DNA from: Panopea generosa
Taxonomy: Eukaryota; Mollusca; Bivalvia; Adapedonta; Hiatellidae
Assembly: GCA_029582155.1 (NCBI GenBank)
Contig: CM055901.1
Location: 22,593,186 to 22,657,185 of the forward strand
Direction: 5' to 3'
DNA length: 64,000 bases
In this document: one piece after another, positions 35,785-49,245 of the stretch
How positions within the stretch are numbered: position 1 is the first letter of the stretch
How the letters are laid out: each line of letters begins with the position of its first letter
Notes under the pieces: generated by a model
What the model saw: the letters and a program-made list of their open reading frames with translations, nothing else
Database searches by the model: none
What the model was told of the DNA's origin: nothing
Made by a program: the position numbers and the translations under genes

Positions 35785-36388
35785 TCAAATCACCAACTTT
35801 GGCTCGTTGAAATTACAATATTAGCAATACATCGCTGGAGAATGTTGTACCACGCCTGAACCTAGGCGTAGGAAAGCTCATTCACGTTTCTCGGTGGTGG
35901 ACGACAAGCGTTAATGCGTTTTCCTAACTAATCCAAGACATGCTGAATTGGAGAAATGTCCGGGGACAAAGATGGCCATTCTAGAGCATGAATTGAATTG
36001 GCTTGAAGAAAACCTGTGGTGAGGCGAGTCCTATATACCGGCGCTTAATCATGTTGAAAGACAAAGTGACCTTCCTTTTTTGGTCTGTGGCACCGTAAAC
36101 CCACGTCACGAAGTCGACGCCTCACAGCTCTGGGATGGATTTGTTGCCTCAAACACAAACGCTATGGATATGATCTAAAACACGCAAGCGATTTTTAAGA
36201 ATTTGGAGGTGCTAATGTAATAATGTAAGTAATGGACTAAAACTTACCCTCGGACACCAATTGTTCGTCTGGCGCTGACGGTAGCAGACCGGAAACGAAA
36301 TCTTCGGTGCCAAAGGATGACAATTGTAGTGGCGGGCGACATCGGAAAAGCTCCTTCCGGCTCTAGCATACCTAATGCCTCTGACCAT
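35785..36388 (-). pseudogene. Tc1/mariner-type transposase pseudogene
   Basis: On the minus strand an ATG at 36388 starts MVRGIRYARAGRSFSDVARH, an N-terminal helix-turn-helix like those of Tc1-like transposases. It is followed by VRRRLRDVGLRCHRPKK (second HTH). An internal deletion then joins to FQHDNAPVYRTRL-like sequence (second catalytic Asp) and ALEWPSLSPDISPIQHVLD, the third catalytic block. KRINACRPPPRNVNEL and a final NEPKLVI-like end with TGA at 35785 follow. The region of the first catalytic Asp is missing and several stops occur, so it cannot make an active enzyme. I did not identify terminal inverted repeats. Confidence 0.75.
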
Positions 36389-36389
36389 T

Positions 36390-38450
36390 CATGTTTGGAT
36401 AAAAGTGGCAAGTTTAAATGAAGCTATGGAAAAACCCGCATGTGTTTTTTCAACATGTCTTTCTACAATGCACACAATTATCAATATTAAATTTTGCTTT
36501 ACTAATAAATTCCAGCGCCACGAGAAATTAGTGGGACAATATCTCGTGCGTAACGAGCGATATTTATTGTACAAAAAGGTCAATGCATTTGACCTATATA
36601 TTTGCTTGATAAACCATATAAACAGTTTAACAAAGCAAAACATGGGTGAAATTATTTTGAATTGCCATTTATAATTAGAAACTCTTTTTGCGTTTTTAAA
36701 ATCTCTCAGTGCATATCAAGAACTAGTGACTCAAACTAACAAGACAAACACAGGACATGAGAGTGTCATTTCACTGTTGCTTACAAAGGCAACAAATTAC
36801 ATGCTTATAACAGTCAAATTGATATCGTATATGGATTCTATTCAATACTCTATTTGCATTAAGTTTTCTATATGTTGATTATTTATAGTCCCGTTTTATA
36901 CAATGGCTATATTAAAACATTAACGAATAAAGCGGGAGATATGTTGACCAAGTGAATCATAAGTTCTCATACATAAGATGAATCACAATGACATAAACAA
37001 TCACTATGTTCTAATTTAGTGTCCCTTTTCATGACTGAAGAAAATAGTGGTCATTTACTGACATATATTTCGGTGGTATTTTTAATAGATTACGGAAAAG
37101 TAAATATGTTTCAGCCATTTTACTTTGATTACCACAATACATAAAACTATAATGACTCTCAAAAGCCGTCAGATAGAGTTTTACCAAGAATCCATATAGT
37201 CAAGATGAAATATTACGTCTGAAAACTTTAACTAGAATAAAGTCGGTTTGTTAAGGCTGATGAATGTTCTAGTCTGCGCTTTGATGCTATGATATATTTC
37301 ACAGTTAATAAGGTGGTCAAGAAAAGAATAAATATCACTATGTTGTAAAATGAGCCACTGCATGATTGCAGACAACTGTAAACCTATGATTAAACCTTCG
37401 AAACGACCGCGCAGCTAGCATTACTTGATGTATCAACATGCTAATCATAAGAGGTGTAATATTAGCTGCTATCATTGTGATCTAGACGGCATTATAGTAT
37501 AAACTATGTACAGTGATGGTGGCCATTAGTGAGCAGCGCGTTTATCAGTGGCTTGATCGTTTATTAATACTCGCTGATTTACAATGGCATTCGGTACCAG
37601 TAAAAGAATACTTCGAATAAAACAAACACACACCAGAAAGGGGAAAAAGAGCAAACTGATAATAGGATTCCATGGAAGAACAAAACACGCCAAACAAAAG
37701 AAAATAGCTGGCTCTGTTTCTTTGATCGGGGTCCTTTTCGGGTCGTTAGTTGTAATTAATAGGCTATTCAAACGTGAAAAAAGAATATAAGCGAAATAGC
37801 ATTGAAATAAACATTTTTAGACATAAGTATGCTATGTGCATCGGTGTATCGGTTGCCTTGCAGAAGAAAATACAATAATAAGAGAATGGTAAGTCTGAAG
37901 GTGGAGTAAGATGGAGATTGGGACAAGTATCTCAAATGCTATTTTTTATGTTTGAGAACAGAACAGAGCATAATTTTATTGACTTAAACTGTATACTGTT
38001 TCTCATCAGATACAAATACAAATTACATACATATACAAATGAATATGATAAGTGTTTTCACACAATATAATCTTACATCGTCGTCTTATGTAATGTTACA
38101 GTAAAGTTTCTTATTTAAAATTCATAAATGACTTGAAGCAAAAACATATCAAATTAAATATTTACTCTTAGAATGAGGATGAAACCAAAGTGCATTATTC
38201 AGCTGTACTGTTTATCTTTCTTTAAATTTAAATTGAGATGCCTCTGTGATGAATTTACAAATATCTATCATTCTTTTTTGAAGATTTTTATAACGTCTGC
38301 TACTTCTGTTTGTATAGTATATTTAATGTATTTCTCTTTAATAGTACTATAAGCTTTACATTCAGTGATGAAATGGAATTCATCTTCAACAACATTTATA
38401 TTGATGAAAATGATTTAAAATTACCAGGATATTTATAACTTGTCAATCTA
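36390..38450. other. No supported gene
   Basis: Frames of 99 and 84 codons overlap on opposite strands at 36375-36674 and look accidental. A 68-codon frame at 37584-37790 is basic with a hydrophobic end but overlaps another frame and has no recognisable domain. Confidence 0.4.
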
Positions 38451-38455
38451 TCATC

Positions 38456-39235
38456 ATGAAAGTCACACAGAAGCAATTCGTGATACAGTACGTTTACTTT
38501 ATTTTTATGTGAAAGTCACACAGAAACAATTCATGATACAGTACTTTTACTTTATTTATATATGAAAGTCACATAGTAGCAATTCATGATTTAGTACGTT
38601 TACTTTATTTATATATGAAAGTCACACATAAACAATTCATAATACGTTACTTTATTATATTTTTATGTGAAAGTCACATAGAAGCAATTCACGATACAGT
38701 ACTTTTATTTTATTTTTATGTGAAAATCGCACAGAAGCAATTAATGATTTAGTACGTTTACTTAATTTTTATGTGGAAGTCACATATAAGCAATTCATAA
38801 TACAGTACTTTTACTATATTGGTATGTGAAAGTCACATAGAAGCAATTCATGATACACTACTTTTACTTTATTTTTATATGAAAGCCACACAGAAACAAT
38901 TCATGATACAGTACGTTTACTTTATTTTTATGTGAAAGTCACATAGTAGCAATTCATGATACAGTACTTTTACTTTATTTTTATGTGAAAGTCACATAGA
39001 AGAAATTCATGATACAGTTTGTTTACTTTATTTTATGTGAAAGTCACATAGAAGCAATTCATGAGACAATATTTTAACATTATTTTTATGTGAACGTCAC
39101 ATAGAAGCAATTCATGAGACAATATTTTAACATTATTTTTATGTGAACGTCACATAGAAGCAATTCATGAGACAATATTTTAACATTATTTTTATGTGAA
39201 AGTCACATAGAAGTAATTCACGAGACAGTACTTTT
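38456..39235. repeat. 53-bp minisatellite
   Basis: About fourteen units of 53-56 bp, GAAAGTCACATAGAAGCAAT + TCATGATACAGTAC + TTTTACTTTATTTTTATGT, with moderate divergence. Three consecutive units near 39059-39200 are nearly identical (ATTTTAACATT variant). Confidence 0.92.
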
Positions 39236-39857
39236 TCTTAAAAACTGCATGTAAGTATATATTTAGGGACGTTTCAGATGGAAAGTGTCTTACTTAATTT
39301 GTGATTATTTGAGTCCAGTTTAAACATCGTAAATGTTGACTTACAACTGAAATCCTCAACAGCAAACTTTGCCAAAATAACCCAATATGGATGCAGCTCG
39401 TGCCGAATCCTCATTTGGGTGAGAACATTAGCAATATGTAATTTGTCACATACTTTGAAGCTACGTTTTAGACAGATATGAAAATTAAAGAAAGCATGTC
39501 TAAAATATGAAATGTTGGGTTTGTTGGACCGAAGTCTGTTTGATAAAACCATTGAGCTGATTTAAATTGGTATATTATGGTTCACATAAGTAAATTGGGC
39601 ATGACGAGAATCATATGAAATCCTTTTAAGAAAAAATATTCATTTTATTTTAATTACTCTCTTTTGGTCTCTCTAATGCTTTATATATGCTATATGATCA
39701 TATATGACATAATTGACGGTATGCAATATAAGTAATAACAATAATTGGCATTACTTTGGGCACAATCAAGCAGTTTGAGATTGAACACAACCGACATGTT
39801 TAAATATATTGCAAAGAAATGACTTTTAAAAGTACAAAATAAATGTTGTTTAGACGT

Positions 39858-40185
39858 TCTACTTTAATCAGGTATTAAATTTAAAATATGTGTGTTTAAT
39901 CAGGTATTAAATTTAAAATATGTGTTTAAAATATGTGTGTTTAATCAGGTATTAAATTTAAAATATGTGTGTTTAATCAGGTATTAAATTTGAAATATGT
40001 GTTTAAAATATGTGTATTTAATCAGGTATTAAATTTAAAATATGTGTGTTTAATCAGGTTATAAATTTAAAATATGTGTGTTTAATCAGGTATTAAATTT
40101 AAAATATGTGTTTAAAATATGTGTGTTTAATCAGGTATAAAATTCAAAATATGTGTGTTTAATCAGATATTAAATTTGAAAGATA
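39858..40185. repeat. 32-bp / 47-bp minisatellite
   Basis: Unit TTTAATCAGGTATTAAATTT + AAAATATGTGTG, sometimes with an extra TTTAAAATATGTGTG, repeated about nine times. Confidence 0.92.
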
Positions 40186-41082
40186 TGCGCAAGTCACATA
40201 CTGTATTCGCATAAAATGTAAAAAATAAAAACAATAAAACAGTGAAGAAATACTAAAAACAAGTTTTATGTGTGTGAGGCTTTATTCTATGCGGTGACAA
40301 TTTCTATTAAACATATCAAACATAATACGAATGAACTACAAACAAATATGGCTTCTAATGTAACTCCCGTATTCATTATTCCTAATTTGTCAATCACTGG
40401 TTGCCATGTGAAATATTGTAATGTTCATTCTAATGTCCGTGAACACATATTTAATTCCGATTTGTTTTAATGTGATTAAAACAATTGAATCAATCTGACT
40501 TAAAAAACACTACATTTCTCCTAGTGTTGTATCTAAACCAGCAGGAGCTGACAAAACATTTCAATTTGCAAATACGGGGGCTTCCAATTAGTGTTAAACT
40601 TGCAAGTTAGAATTCCCAACGGAATACTAATATGCATCACATCTATTTATTGCGGCCAGATACTTAGAAATGTACAGATCAAAAGAAGCGATTTTTTAAA
40701 AATAAAATTAAATCATTTGTTATATTATAGAAATGTTACATTCATATTTATTGTTTAATCTTAAATCTCATATGTGTGCCTTGATTTTGCTTTAAAAGAC
40801 AGTAACGGTAAAACGGTACTCTGATTCAAATTGAAAATAATACTGATTTAAGTATATTTCCTCTAGCATAAATATGTTGTTAACAGGAATGATAGCTTAT
40901 TGCTGCTTTATACTTATCCGATACTGGAGGTGATACAGCAACTACGACCCACACTCACGTACTAACGTACACGAAGACAGTCAACATGTGTTTATTGTTA
41001 GACAATGATTAAAACAAATCAATACGAAACATAAATTTTCGTGTTTCAGTGATGCTTTTCTTTTCTTTTTTCTTTATTTTTG

Positions 41083-41363
41083 TCGTTAGCTTGTCTGACT
41101 ATCAATCCAGGGGTCGTGAGTTCGAAACCCAGCCCGGCCACAATCTGCGTGATTGTTGATATACGATTTTGCGTCTCATTATTATTCGTATCTCACCGCT
41201 GATTCAAGTGGGAAAATTATCAATTACTTGTGGAGATAGGGTGTGCTCGAATACTGATTAACCTTTCAGGATTCCAGGAAACAGCGGTTATGTTAACTGA
41301 TCGTCTGTTAGCCTTCGATGGCACAACACTGACGCAAAATATTCAGTTAATCAATCAATCAAC
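41083..41363 (+). mobile_element. tRNA-derived SINE, ATCA-tailed family
   Basis: Almost complete copy: head with TTGTCTGACTATCAATCCAG and B-box GAGTTCGAAACC, body with GTGTGCTCGAATACTG and CTGATCGTCTGTTAGCCTTC, tail TTAATCAATCAATCAAC. Confidence 0.78.
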
Positions 41364-42435
41364 ATTCTTTTGGTTGTATATTTTGTATAAACATTCTCTA
41401 AGTATGATTTAGAATTACTATGGTTCGAAGTTCATATTTTAAAAAAAATCTTTTTAAGATTGTTTAAGTTATATAATACTCTCTCTCAGTTTTCTCTGGA
41501 TATCGATTGATTATGAATAAATAAAACACGCTATTGAAAGATATTGATTATCAAGTTATAATTATATGAATCATCTTTAGTCTCCTTAATTTAAGGCAGA
41601 AATTGTGGCAATATGATTGATTGGTTTGAATAACAGTAATTATGAAATTAATGTTTGGTGTCCTGATATTGCATCACCTCTGTTTGTCAGATATAACAAA
41701 ATATATCAACAAAATTAAGTCGAATCTTGGTGCGTTCTTGTGCAAATACATAACTCTTGTACACCTATCTCTACTGTTCTTATTTAAAAATCATCGACTT
41801 CAGTCTTTGCGTTCAAAAAATGTGTTGTTATAATGGAATGAATTTATGACAGCATAGTATTTAAGTTTTCTTGGTAAGCAATGTTAAAACATTCAACCTT
41901 TAATTACCTTATAATGATGTAAAATAGGAGCATTAAAAGTTGCATTGTTCTTAATTGTATAAAATCCCTGAAGATAACAAAATGCTCAGTACAATGTAAT
42001 ATGTCACTGTCTGTCTGTTGTCTTAGATCTATTTCAATTAATGGTCTGTTGTCGTTAGAATCTGAGAGATGTTTTAACTTAATCTGCATACTTCTAAGGG
42101 AAAAATAATTATGTGTGCGTGATGTTCCTCATGTCGTGATAAAATGTTTCATTATGCAAACGGAGACAAATACAACAGCTTCTATTTGCATTAATGTTTG
42201 TGTTTGACGTGTTTTGTTTGGTATATAAATTGTTGTAATCATTGTTGTGTTGCCGTGTTATTCAACTGATAAATATAGAACATACTGTTATTCTATATAA
42301 CTTGAACATGTGCAGTCTATCGTTATCTATACAAACGTACATTACATGCTCGCAGCAATACAAGAGTGAACATAAAAATGACACGCACGCACGCACGCAC
42401 GCACGCACATACACACACACATATACATACATATG

Positions 42436-42765
42436 ATTTCACTGTATCTTCATGATCCGAAGGGTTTCTAAATGTGTCCATTATACAGCATGTAAGAAGT
42501 CATGAATCCTTAACTGGATCCTACTCATTTAAAGCTATCAGGTCAGATAAATTGTACGTCCCGTCCAGATGTGCTGCATGTACAACCATAGTATTTAAAT
42601 TCATGGTTGACACCAACTCTCTTGGTTTGGTAGATGACTTTATATTGTATCTATGGTTTACATTGTAGCCAGGCGCGATTGCCGTAGTCTGGTCTGTACA
42701 ATGATGTCTAGTTGATAACAAATAACAAGACTACGGCGAGCGCGCCTAGCAAAATGCAAATTCAA
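42436..42765 (-). repeat. Interspersed repeat with GC-rich palindrome
   Basis: Matches 56935-57195 in inverted orientation. Near 42668-42751 GCCGTAGTCTGGTCTGTAC and AAGACTACGGCGAGCGCGCC form an inverted pair. CATGGTTGACACCA and GGTTTGGTAGATG are shared with the other copy. Confidence 0.65.
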
Positions 42766-43280
42766 ATAAATCATATAATTACAATGCAAATTAATCAGTT
42801 GTTTTGAATTTAAAACATTAAATCTTTGCTGAGGAACCCAAGGAAATGTTTGATTTTTCTGACATGGCTTACTATACACAATGTATAATTATATATCTCC
42901 ATAACTCGCTGTCCAGCGCTTAACTATTTGTTCAAACTTTAACATTAGGTAGCCATTTTTAAAAGTATTTTATGTACACGTTCTATTATTATCTGCCCTT
43001 TCAAAACATATTTCGCACAAATAGTATAAAATAGAAGCTATATAATTATAAAAAATCAACATAATTTTATCAGTACTTCGTGTTTTTTTTATATATTAAA
43101 CGAAGAGCCTATTGCTTTCAAAGTTTTCCCCGTCAGCGTTTTAGTAGCATTTGAAATGAACACCCGCTTGTTTGTACCATCAATACACAATTAAACTTAG
43201 AAACAATGTCTAATTCTTCCCATTATAATTAATAAACATAAGTCATTATCTTCATTTTATTTACATTTAATTTTGATTTC

Positions 43281-43331
43281 GACGACTCTCCGATCATTTG
43301 TTAGGTGCTTTACCACTGAACTACGTGCGTC
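43281..43331 (-). mobile_element. SINE head fragment, second family
   Basis: The reverse strand reads GACGCACGTAGTTCAGTGGT + AAAGCACC and stops after GGAGAGTCGTC. Short and diverged. Confidence 0.45.
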
Positions 43332-43334
43332 ACA

Positions 43335-44270
43335 CACACTTAAAACAGTTGAATGTATTATACAAAATGTCAACATTAACCGTAATGTCATTTATAAAGC
43401 CAGATAAAACTTCCGCGTTGCATTTGAAATATTCGCGTTAGTGAGTTTTATAAGCTCGCGGTAACGACACTATAGTTAATCCGAAGGAAGTTGGTGCGTG
43501 ATCCGAGTGAACAGTAAAAATATGAACACGAACATGTCCGTTATTATTTCAGCATTACAGCATTAGTAGCGAGATAATAAACGTTATGTGTAAAACATGT
43601 GTGTTTACTAAGATTTGTGTCTATTCCTAGACGTCCATTAACTACAGGCATCTGTGAGGATTTGCATAAAACAAAAAGATACTAAATCCATTTTACCACA
43701 CTCCGAGGTCACCCTCGGTATATATGAATCAATGTCAAAATTACCATGATCATTTGAGGGCTCACTGTTCTCTGTGTAATCAGATGTTCTCCTTACCCTT
43801 GCATCAATATACAGGCTATGAATAGTTATAACAAGAATTATATATGCAAATTATAGAACATAGAAAATGAGGTAGTAATATACGCTACCAGGGAATTTAG
43901 GCCAGGTTAAACAGTTCAACCAACGTATCTTCCCTTCTCATGTCGTTATATCATAAGGAAAGACAGGGAAAATGAAGGTATCCCGGCCCCCCTGCAAACT
44001 CTTTTCTAATAAATTCTAATAAATACAGGAGTTCATGATCACAGGTGGATATGTATCAAAAGTATTTATTATGGGAACGATCAAAGGGGAAAGATAAGTA
44101 TCAAGCGCCTCCATCTGTTAAAAGCTTCCCTCCAATCACCGCACAATTAAAGACGAATCTGTGATGGCAATCCGTAAAGGGATCAATAACCAAACATGAG
44201 GTACGTTGTACCTTAGCCTAATTCGATTAACGTTTTGAAATATTATCTTATAACGCTCATAAATCACATC
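43335..44270. other. No supported feature
   Basis: Slightly less AT-rich than the flanks. No open frame or repeat recognised before the minisatellite begins. Confidence 0.45.
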
Positions 44271-44274
44271 ACTT

Positions 44275-45678
44275 TTAAGTCAGATAAACAAGCACGTCAC
44301 CATCAAAGTCAGATAAACAAGCACGTCACCATCAAGTCAGATAAACAAACATGTCACCATAAAGTCAGATAAACACGCACGTGACCATTAAAGTTGTTTA
44401 TCTGACTTCATGGTGATGTGCTTGTTTATCTGACCATATCACCAGGAAGTCAGATAAACAAACACATCACCATAAAGTCAGATAAACAAGCACGTCACCA
44501 TAACAGTCAGATCAACAAGCACGTCACCATAAAAGTAAGATAAACAAGCACGTCACCGTAAAGTCAGATAAACAAGCACGTCACCATCAAGTCCGATGAA
44601 CAAGCACATCACCATAAAGTCAGATAAACAAGCACGTCACAATCAAGTCAGATAAACAAGCACATCACCATAAAGTCAGATAAACATGCACGTCACCATC
44701 AAGTCAGATAAACAAGCACTTCACCATCAAGTCAGATTAACAAACACGTCACCATGAAGTCAGATAAAAAGCAGGTCAAGACAAAAGTCAGATAAACAAG
44801 CACGTCACCATCAAGTCAGATAAACAAGCACGACATCATCATGTTAAATAAACAAGCACGTCACCATTAAGTTAGATAAAAAAGCATGTCGCCATCAAAT
44901 TAGATAAAAAAAAAGCACGTCACCATAAAAGTAAGATAAATAAGCACGTCACCATTAAGTCAGATAAACAAGCACGTCACCATCAAATCAGATAAACAAG
45001 CACGTCACCATAAAATCAGATTCACAAGTTTTTCACCATAAAATCAGATAAACAAGCACGTTAGAATAAAGGTCAGGTAAACAAGCACGTCATCATAAAA
45101 GTTAGATAAACAAGCACGTCACCATCAAGTCAGATTAACAAACACGTCACCATGAAGTCAGATAAAAAGCAGGTCAAGACAAAAGTCAGATAAACAAGCA
45201 CGTCACCATCAAGTCAGATAAACAAGCACGACATCATCATGTTAAATAAACAAGCACGTCACCATTAAGTTAGATAAAAAAGCATGTCGCCATCAAATTA
45301 GATAAAAAAAAAGCACGTCACCATAAAGTCAGATAAACAAGCACATCATCATCAAATCAGATAAACAAGCACGTCACCATCAAGTCAGATAAACAAGCAC
45401 ATCACCATAAAATCAGATAAACAAGTTTGTCACCATAAAATCAGATAAACAACCATATCATCAGAAAGTCAGATAAATAAATACATCACCATTAAGTCAG
45501 ATAATCGAGCACGTCACCATGAAAGTAAGATAAACAAGCACGTCACTATGAAAGTCAGATGAACAAGCACGTCACCATAAAGGTCAGATAAACAAGCACG
45601 TAATCATAAAAGTTAGATAAACAAGCACGTCACCATGAAAGTCAAATAAACAAGCACGTCACCATGAAAGTAAGATGT
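44275..45678. repeat. 28-bp minisatellite (AGTCAGATAAACAAGCACGT)
   Basis: About fifty units of 27-28 bp, consensus GTCAGATAAACAAGCACGTC + ACCATCAA. Near 44393-44450 about two units are inverted. 44731-44929 is repeated at 45129-45327 with no difference that I saw, offset 398 bp. The array abuts the repeat at 45682. Confidence 0.93.
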
Positions 45679-45681
45679 TGT

Positions 45682-45920
45682 TGGCGCTGCAGTATTGAAA
45701 CGTCTGTCGTCACGACAACGTGTTAAAAACATTTGCATTCGCCATAAGGTGGTCGCCATTGGTCAAAATAGTGCCTTATGGGATTGGGTGGTACTAAAAC
45801 CAGACCAGATTCCGGTGGACCGGTCATTTTCCGGCTGAAATTAAAAAAACAAATGCGGTATGTGTAATAATGGTTGTGGCGTTTTAAATGCGCTGGGCTG
45901 CGTTCAGCACGGTTAAACAG
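45682..45920 (+). repeat. Interspersed repeat, copy 1
   Basis: Starts TTGGCGCTGCAGTATTGAAA directly after the 28-bp minisatellite. Shares GAGGTCGCCATT-like, TTTCCGGCT and TGTGTAATAATGGTTGTGGC with 54809-55003, same orientation. Confidence 0.6.
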
Positions 45921-45924
45921 CAAA

Positions 45925-47240
45925 CATTTTAATGCCTGGTTCCCTTAAGTTATCGTGTACTTTGTGCTAATCTGAGGTTTAGCCATTGTCCTGGAAAATA
46001 TGTTCAAATGATTCAAATGACTACATATAACTCTAGATCTAGTAAATAGCATTAAGATAGGCATGCTTTCTGCACGTAATAACTAACAAATAACAGATTG
46101 TGCAATCTGTAAACTTTGCTTTAGTGGTTTTAGGCATGGATCGATCATATAATGTCCGTTATAATAGCATTCAAAATATAAGTTTGCATTACTCAATCAG
46201 ATTATCCCACGCAGAGATGTTTTACTTTATCTTTGGAAGTGTAGTTAACACACAGGGTTTTACAAGCATCACAAAACTGCATTCCGCCAACAGATAGCTA
46301 TTCCTCAGGGATTGTCCTTATCTACAACATGGAATTTGTATTATATAAATTTTATTGTTTTTACTTAGGTATAAAACAAAGGACAAAATAGTAAATATAA
46401 AGAAATGGTAGCGTTATGGCCAAATGTTATTATCGTGCATTAATAGCAAGGCACACATCATTATAAAATGTAATAACTTATAATCTAATATATAGGCTAT
46501 AATTTCCCTTTGGAAGAAGTTTACATAGAAATGATAAAAAAATGTTTTTTATTGCACATACCAACACTTTACACCATTAAGGAGTATATATTATAAAACA
46601 TCAGTATCTGCACTGAGCTTTACACTGTAATGACGTTGAAAACTACTGAGAGAACAAAAAATTCCACCACATAGTCTTGGTGCGTGGTTCAGCCAACGAT
46701 TTTAGCTGTTATAAATACGGTGAATTTCAATGACATTTGTATATAAATTAGGTATCAGTGGATCAATCATTTTAGTGGTAGATAAATATGTTTTACTTAT
46801 AAGTATTTCAAGTAATGAACAAATATTGGCATTTGACACAATCATATTTAATCAAGTTTAAAATATATTTCTGGAAAAATAGTATCATCCTTCAAAATTT
46901 TGCATTGAAATGTCGACCAACATTTTGTTTTATTTAAAGACATGTTAGACAAATGAAGTATTTAAGAAAATCCAATATATCTTGGGCTGAATCATGTTCC
47001 CCGAACAATAGAATGCACTAAACATTGTTATACTCGGACACATACTTACCCTGTTTCTGTCCTTAGGTTTGACAGAAAAGTGCATGTCCTCTTTTAATAA
47101 ATAATGCAATACCCGTGGCATTGTCCTAACACTGACCGCCTACAGTTTGCAGTGTTAAAGCTATAAACAGTACTTTATCATATAACTTCTCATGTAAATC
47201 CTAGCTTTTATGACACCGCACTCACTGATTTAAGTAAAAC
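45925..47240. other. No supported feature
   Basis: AT-rich sequence with short chance frames only. Confidence 0.5.
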
Positions 47241-47245
47241 ATAAA

Positions 47246-47380
47246 TTGAGAATATAGTGATATAAACAAACAGTGGGTCATAATACAATATAAATGAGAA
47301 TAGAGTAATACAAACAAACAATGGATCATAATACAATATACATATATATATGAGAATATAGTCAAACACTGGGTCATAAT

Positions 47381-47415
<35 letters not shown>

Positions 47416-47452
47416 ATATAGTAATATAAACAAACACTGGGTCATAGTACAA
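47246..47452. repeat. 48-bp minisatellite, short array
   Basis: About four units of AATATAGTAATATAAACAAA + CACTGGGTCATAATACAATA, interrupted by TA runs near 47337-47350 and 47384-47412. Same family as 48648-49245. Confidence 0.9.
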
Positions 47453-48647
47453 TAGTGTTACACTCCAGGTCGTGTTATTAGATAGATGGCGAGCAAAATA
47501 TGAAAACAACAAGATTGGATGATATAGCTGATTTATACAGTTTATATGATTAGTTACCTAATAAGGCAATACTATCTGATTTACAATCAATGAATAATAT
47601 ACTTTATTCACACGAGGGTTAAAATACTGGAAGTGATGGAACTGCTTTTCTTGATGTCTGGAACTTAAAGTGAGCTGAAATCTAAAGTTTCTAAGCGTTT
47701 ATATAGGCAAAAAGTCTGAATTCTGGCACTTGTAAACCAATCGAAACTCTGCATTTCGTAACACGTGTTCCCAGAATCTGGCTGATCTGGAAATGCCCGC
47801 CATGTTGCTAGATTTGATTCACGAAAAGTTCATTAAACACAATAAAAACACAATTTCCATAACATAAGTTAGCATGAAAAGGATGTTACAATGTCATAGT
47901 TCAGATGCAAATCATGCAAGTTAATATTTAAACTTGAAATAAAGTAGAAATTAAGAAGAGCTATATTTGAGGTGGACAGATTTTCAAATCTTCACACTCT
48001 GGCAACTTTAACGGAAGGAAATTTAAATACGATTTTCTATTTGAACATACACAGCATTATTTGAAGGTAAGACATTATTATAATTATTCTTAGTGAATAG
48101 TTAGCATCATAATTTGTATTTATAGGTTGGGAAAGTTTTACATTAGTCCCGAAACAGATATTCAATATGACTTGTTGACGGCAGAAATCTGGCAACAGAG
48201 TTTTTGAAAGGTCATTCAATGATATTTTCGTTTATCCTTAAAATCGAAGGCAATGGAACATGTTTAGACTGATTAAACTTATGTTAAAAGTAACATATAA
48301 ATTTAAGGTATTATTTAATTTACACATAGTATTAAACTATGCAGATATAATAACTGAATACTAGATATTTTTGTTTACCCCACCCAGTGCCAGATTTCAT
48401 GTCAAATCAATATTTGGATTTATGTTGATATTTCAATCTATAGGCATAAGGTGAGTTCATATATAGTAAATATTGATGATTATGTATATAAACATTGCTG
48501 TTCCACGTAGAAATAGTCTTATTAATGTCATATTCTTTTAATATGATTGTTTATGCATTACCCCACTGCCGACAGTGTTACTAGTAATGGCAGTATTCAT
48601 AAGTAAGTCTTATTTAGACAGATAGTTAGTATAATCAGGATCTTATT

Positions 48648-49245
48648 CTGTTACAATATATAAGAAAATATAGTAATATAAACAAACACTGGGTCATTAT
48701 ACAATATATATGAGAATAAAGTAATATAAACAAACACTGGGTCATAATACAATATTTATGAGAATAAAGTAATATAAACAAACACTGGGTCATAATACAA
48801 TATAAATGAGAATATAGCGATATAAACAAACACTGGGTCATAATATAATATAAATGAGAATATAGCGATATAAACAAACACTTGGTCATAATATAATATA
48901 AATGAGAATATAGCGATATAAACAAACACTGGGTCATAATACAATATAAATGAAAATTTGTAATAAATACAAACACTTGGTCATAATACAATATTTATGA
49001 GAATAAAGTAATAGAAACAAACACTGGGTCATAATACAATATAAATGAGAATATAGTCATATAAACAAACACTGGGTCATAATACAATACAAATGAGAAT
49101 ATAGTCATAAAAACAAACACTGGGTCATTATACAATATAAATGAGAATATAGTAATATAAACAAACACTGAGTCATAATACAATATACATGAGAACATAG
49201 CAATATAAACAAACACTGGGTCATAATACAATGTAAATGAGAATA
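48648..49245. repeat. 48-bp minisatellite, long array
   Basis: About twelve units of the same 48-bp sequence as at 47246. The apparent minus-strand open frames (YDPVFVYIAIFS repeated) come from a period that is a multiple of three. I do not take them as genes. Confidence 0.92.

Noticed and set aside
37526-37790. Overlapping 68- and 81-codon frames on opposite strands
   Set aside because: Mutually overlapping, no domain, no codon or context support.
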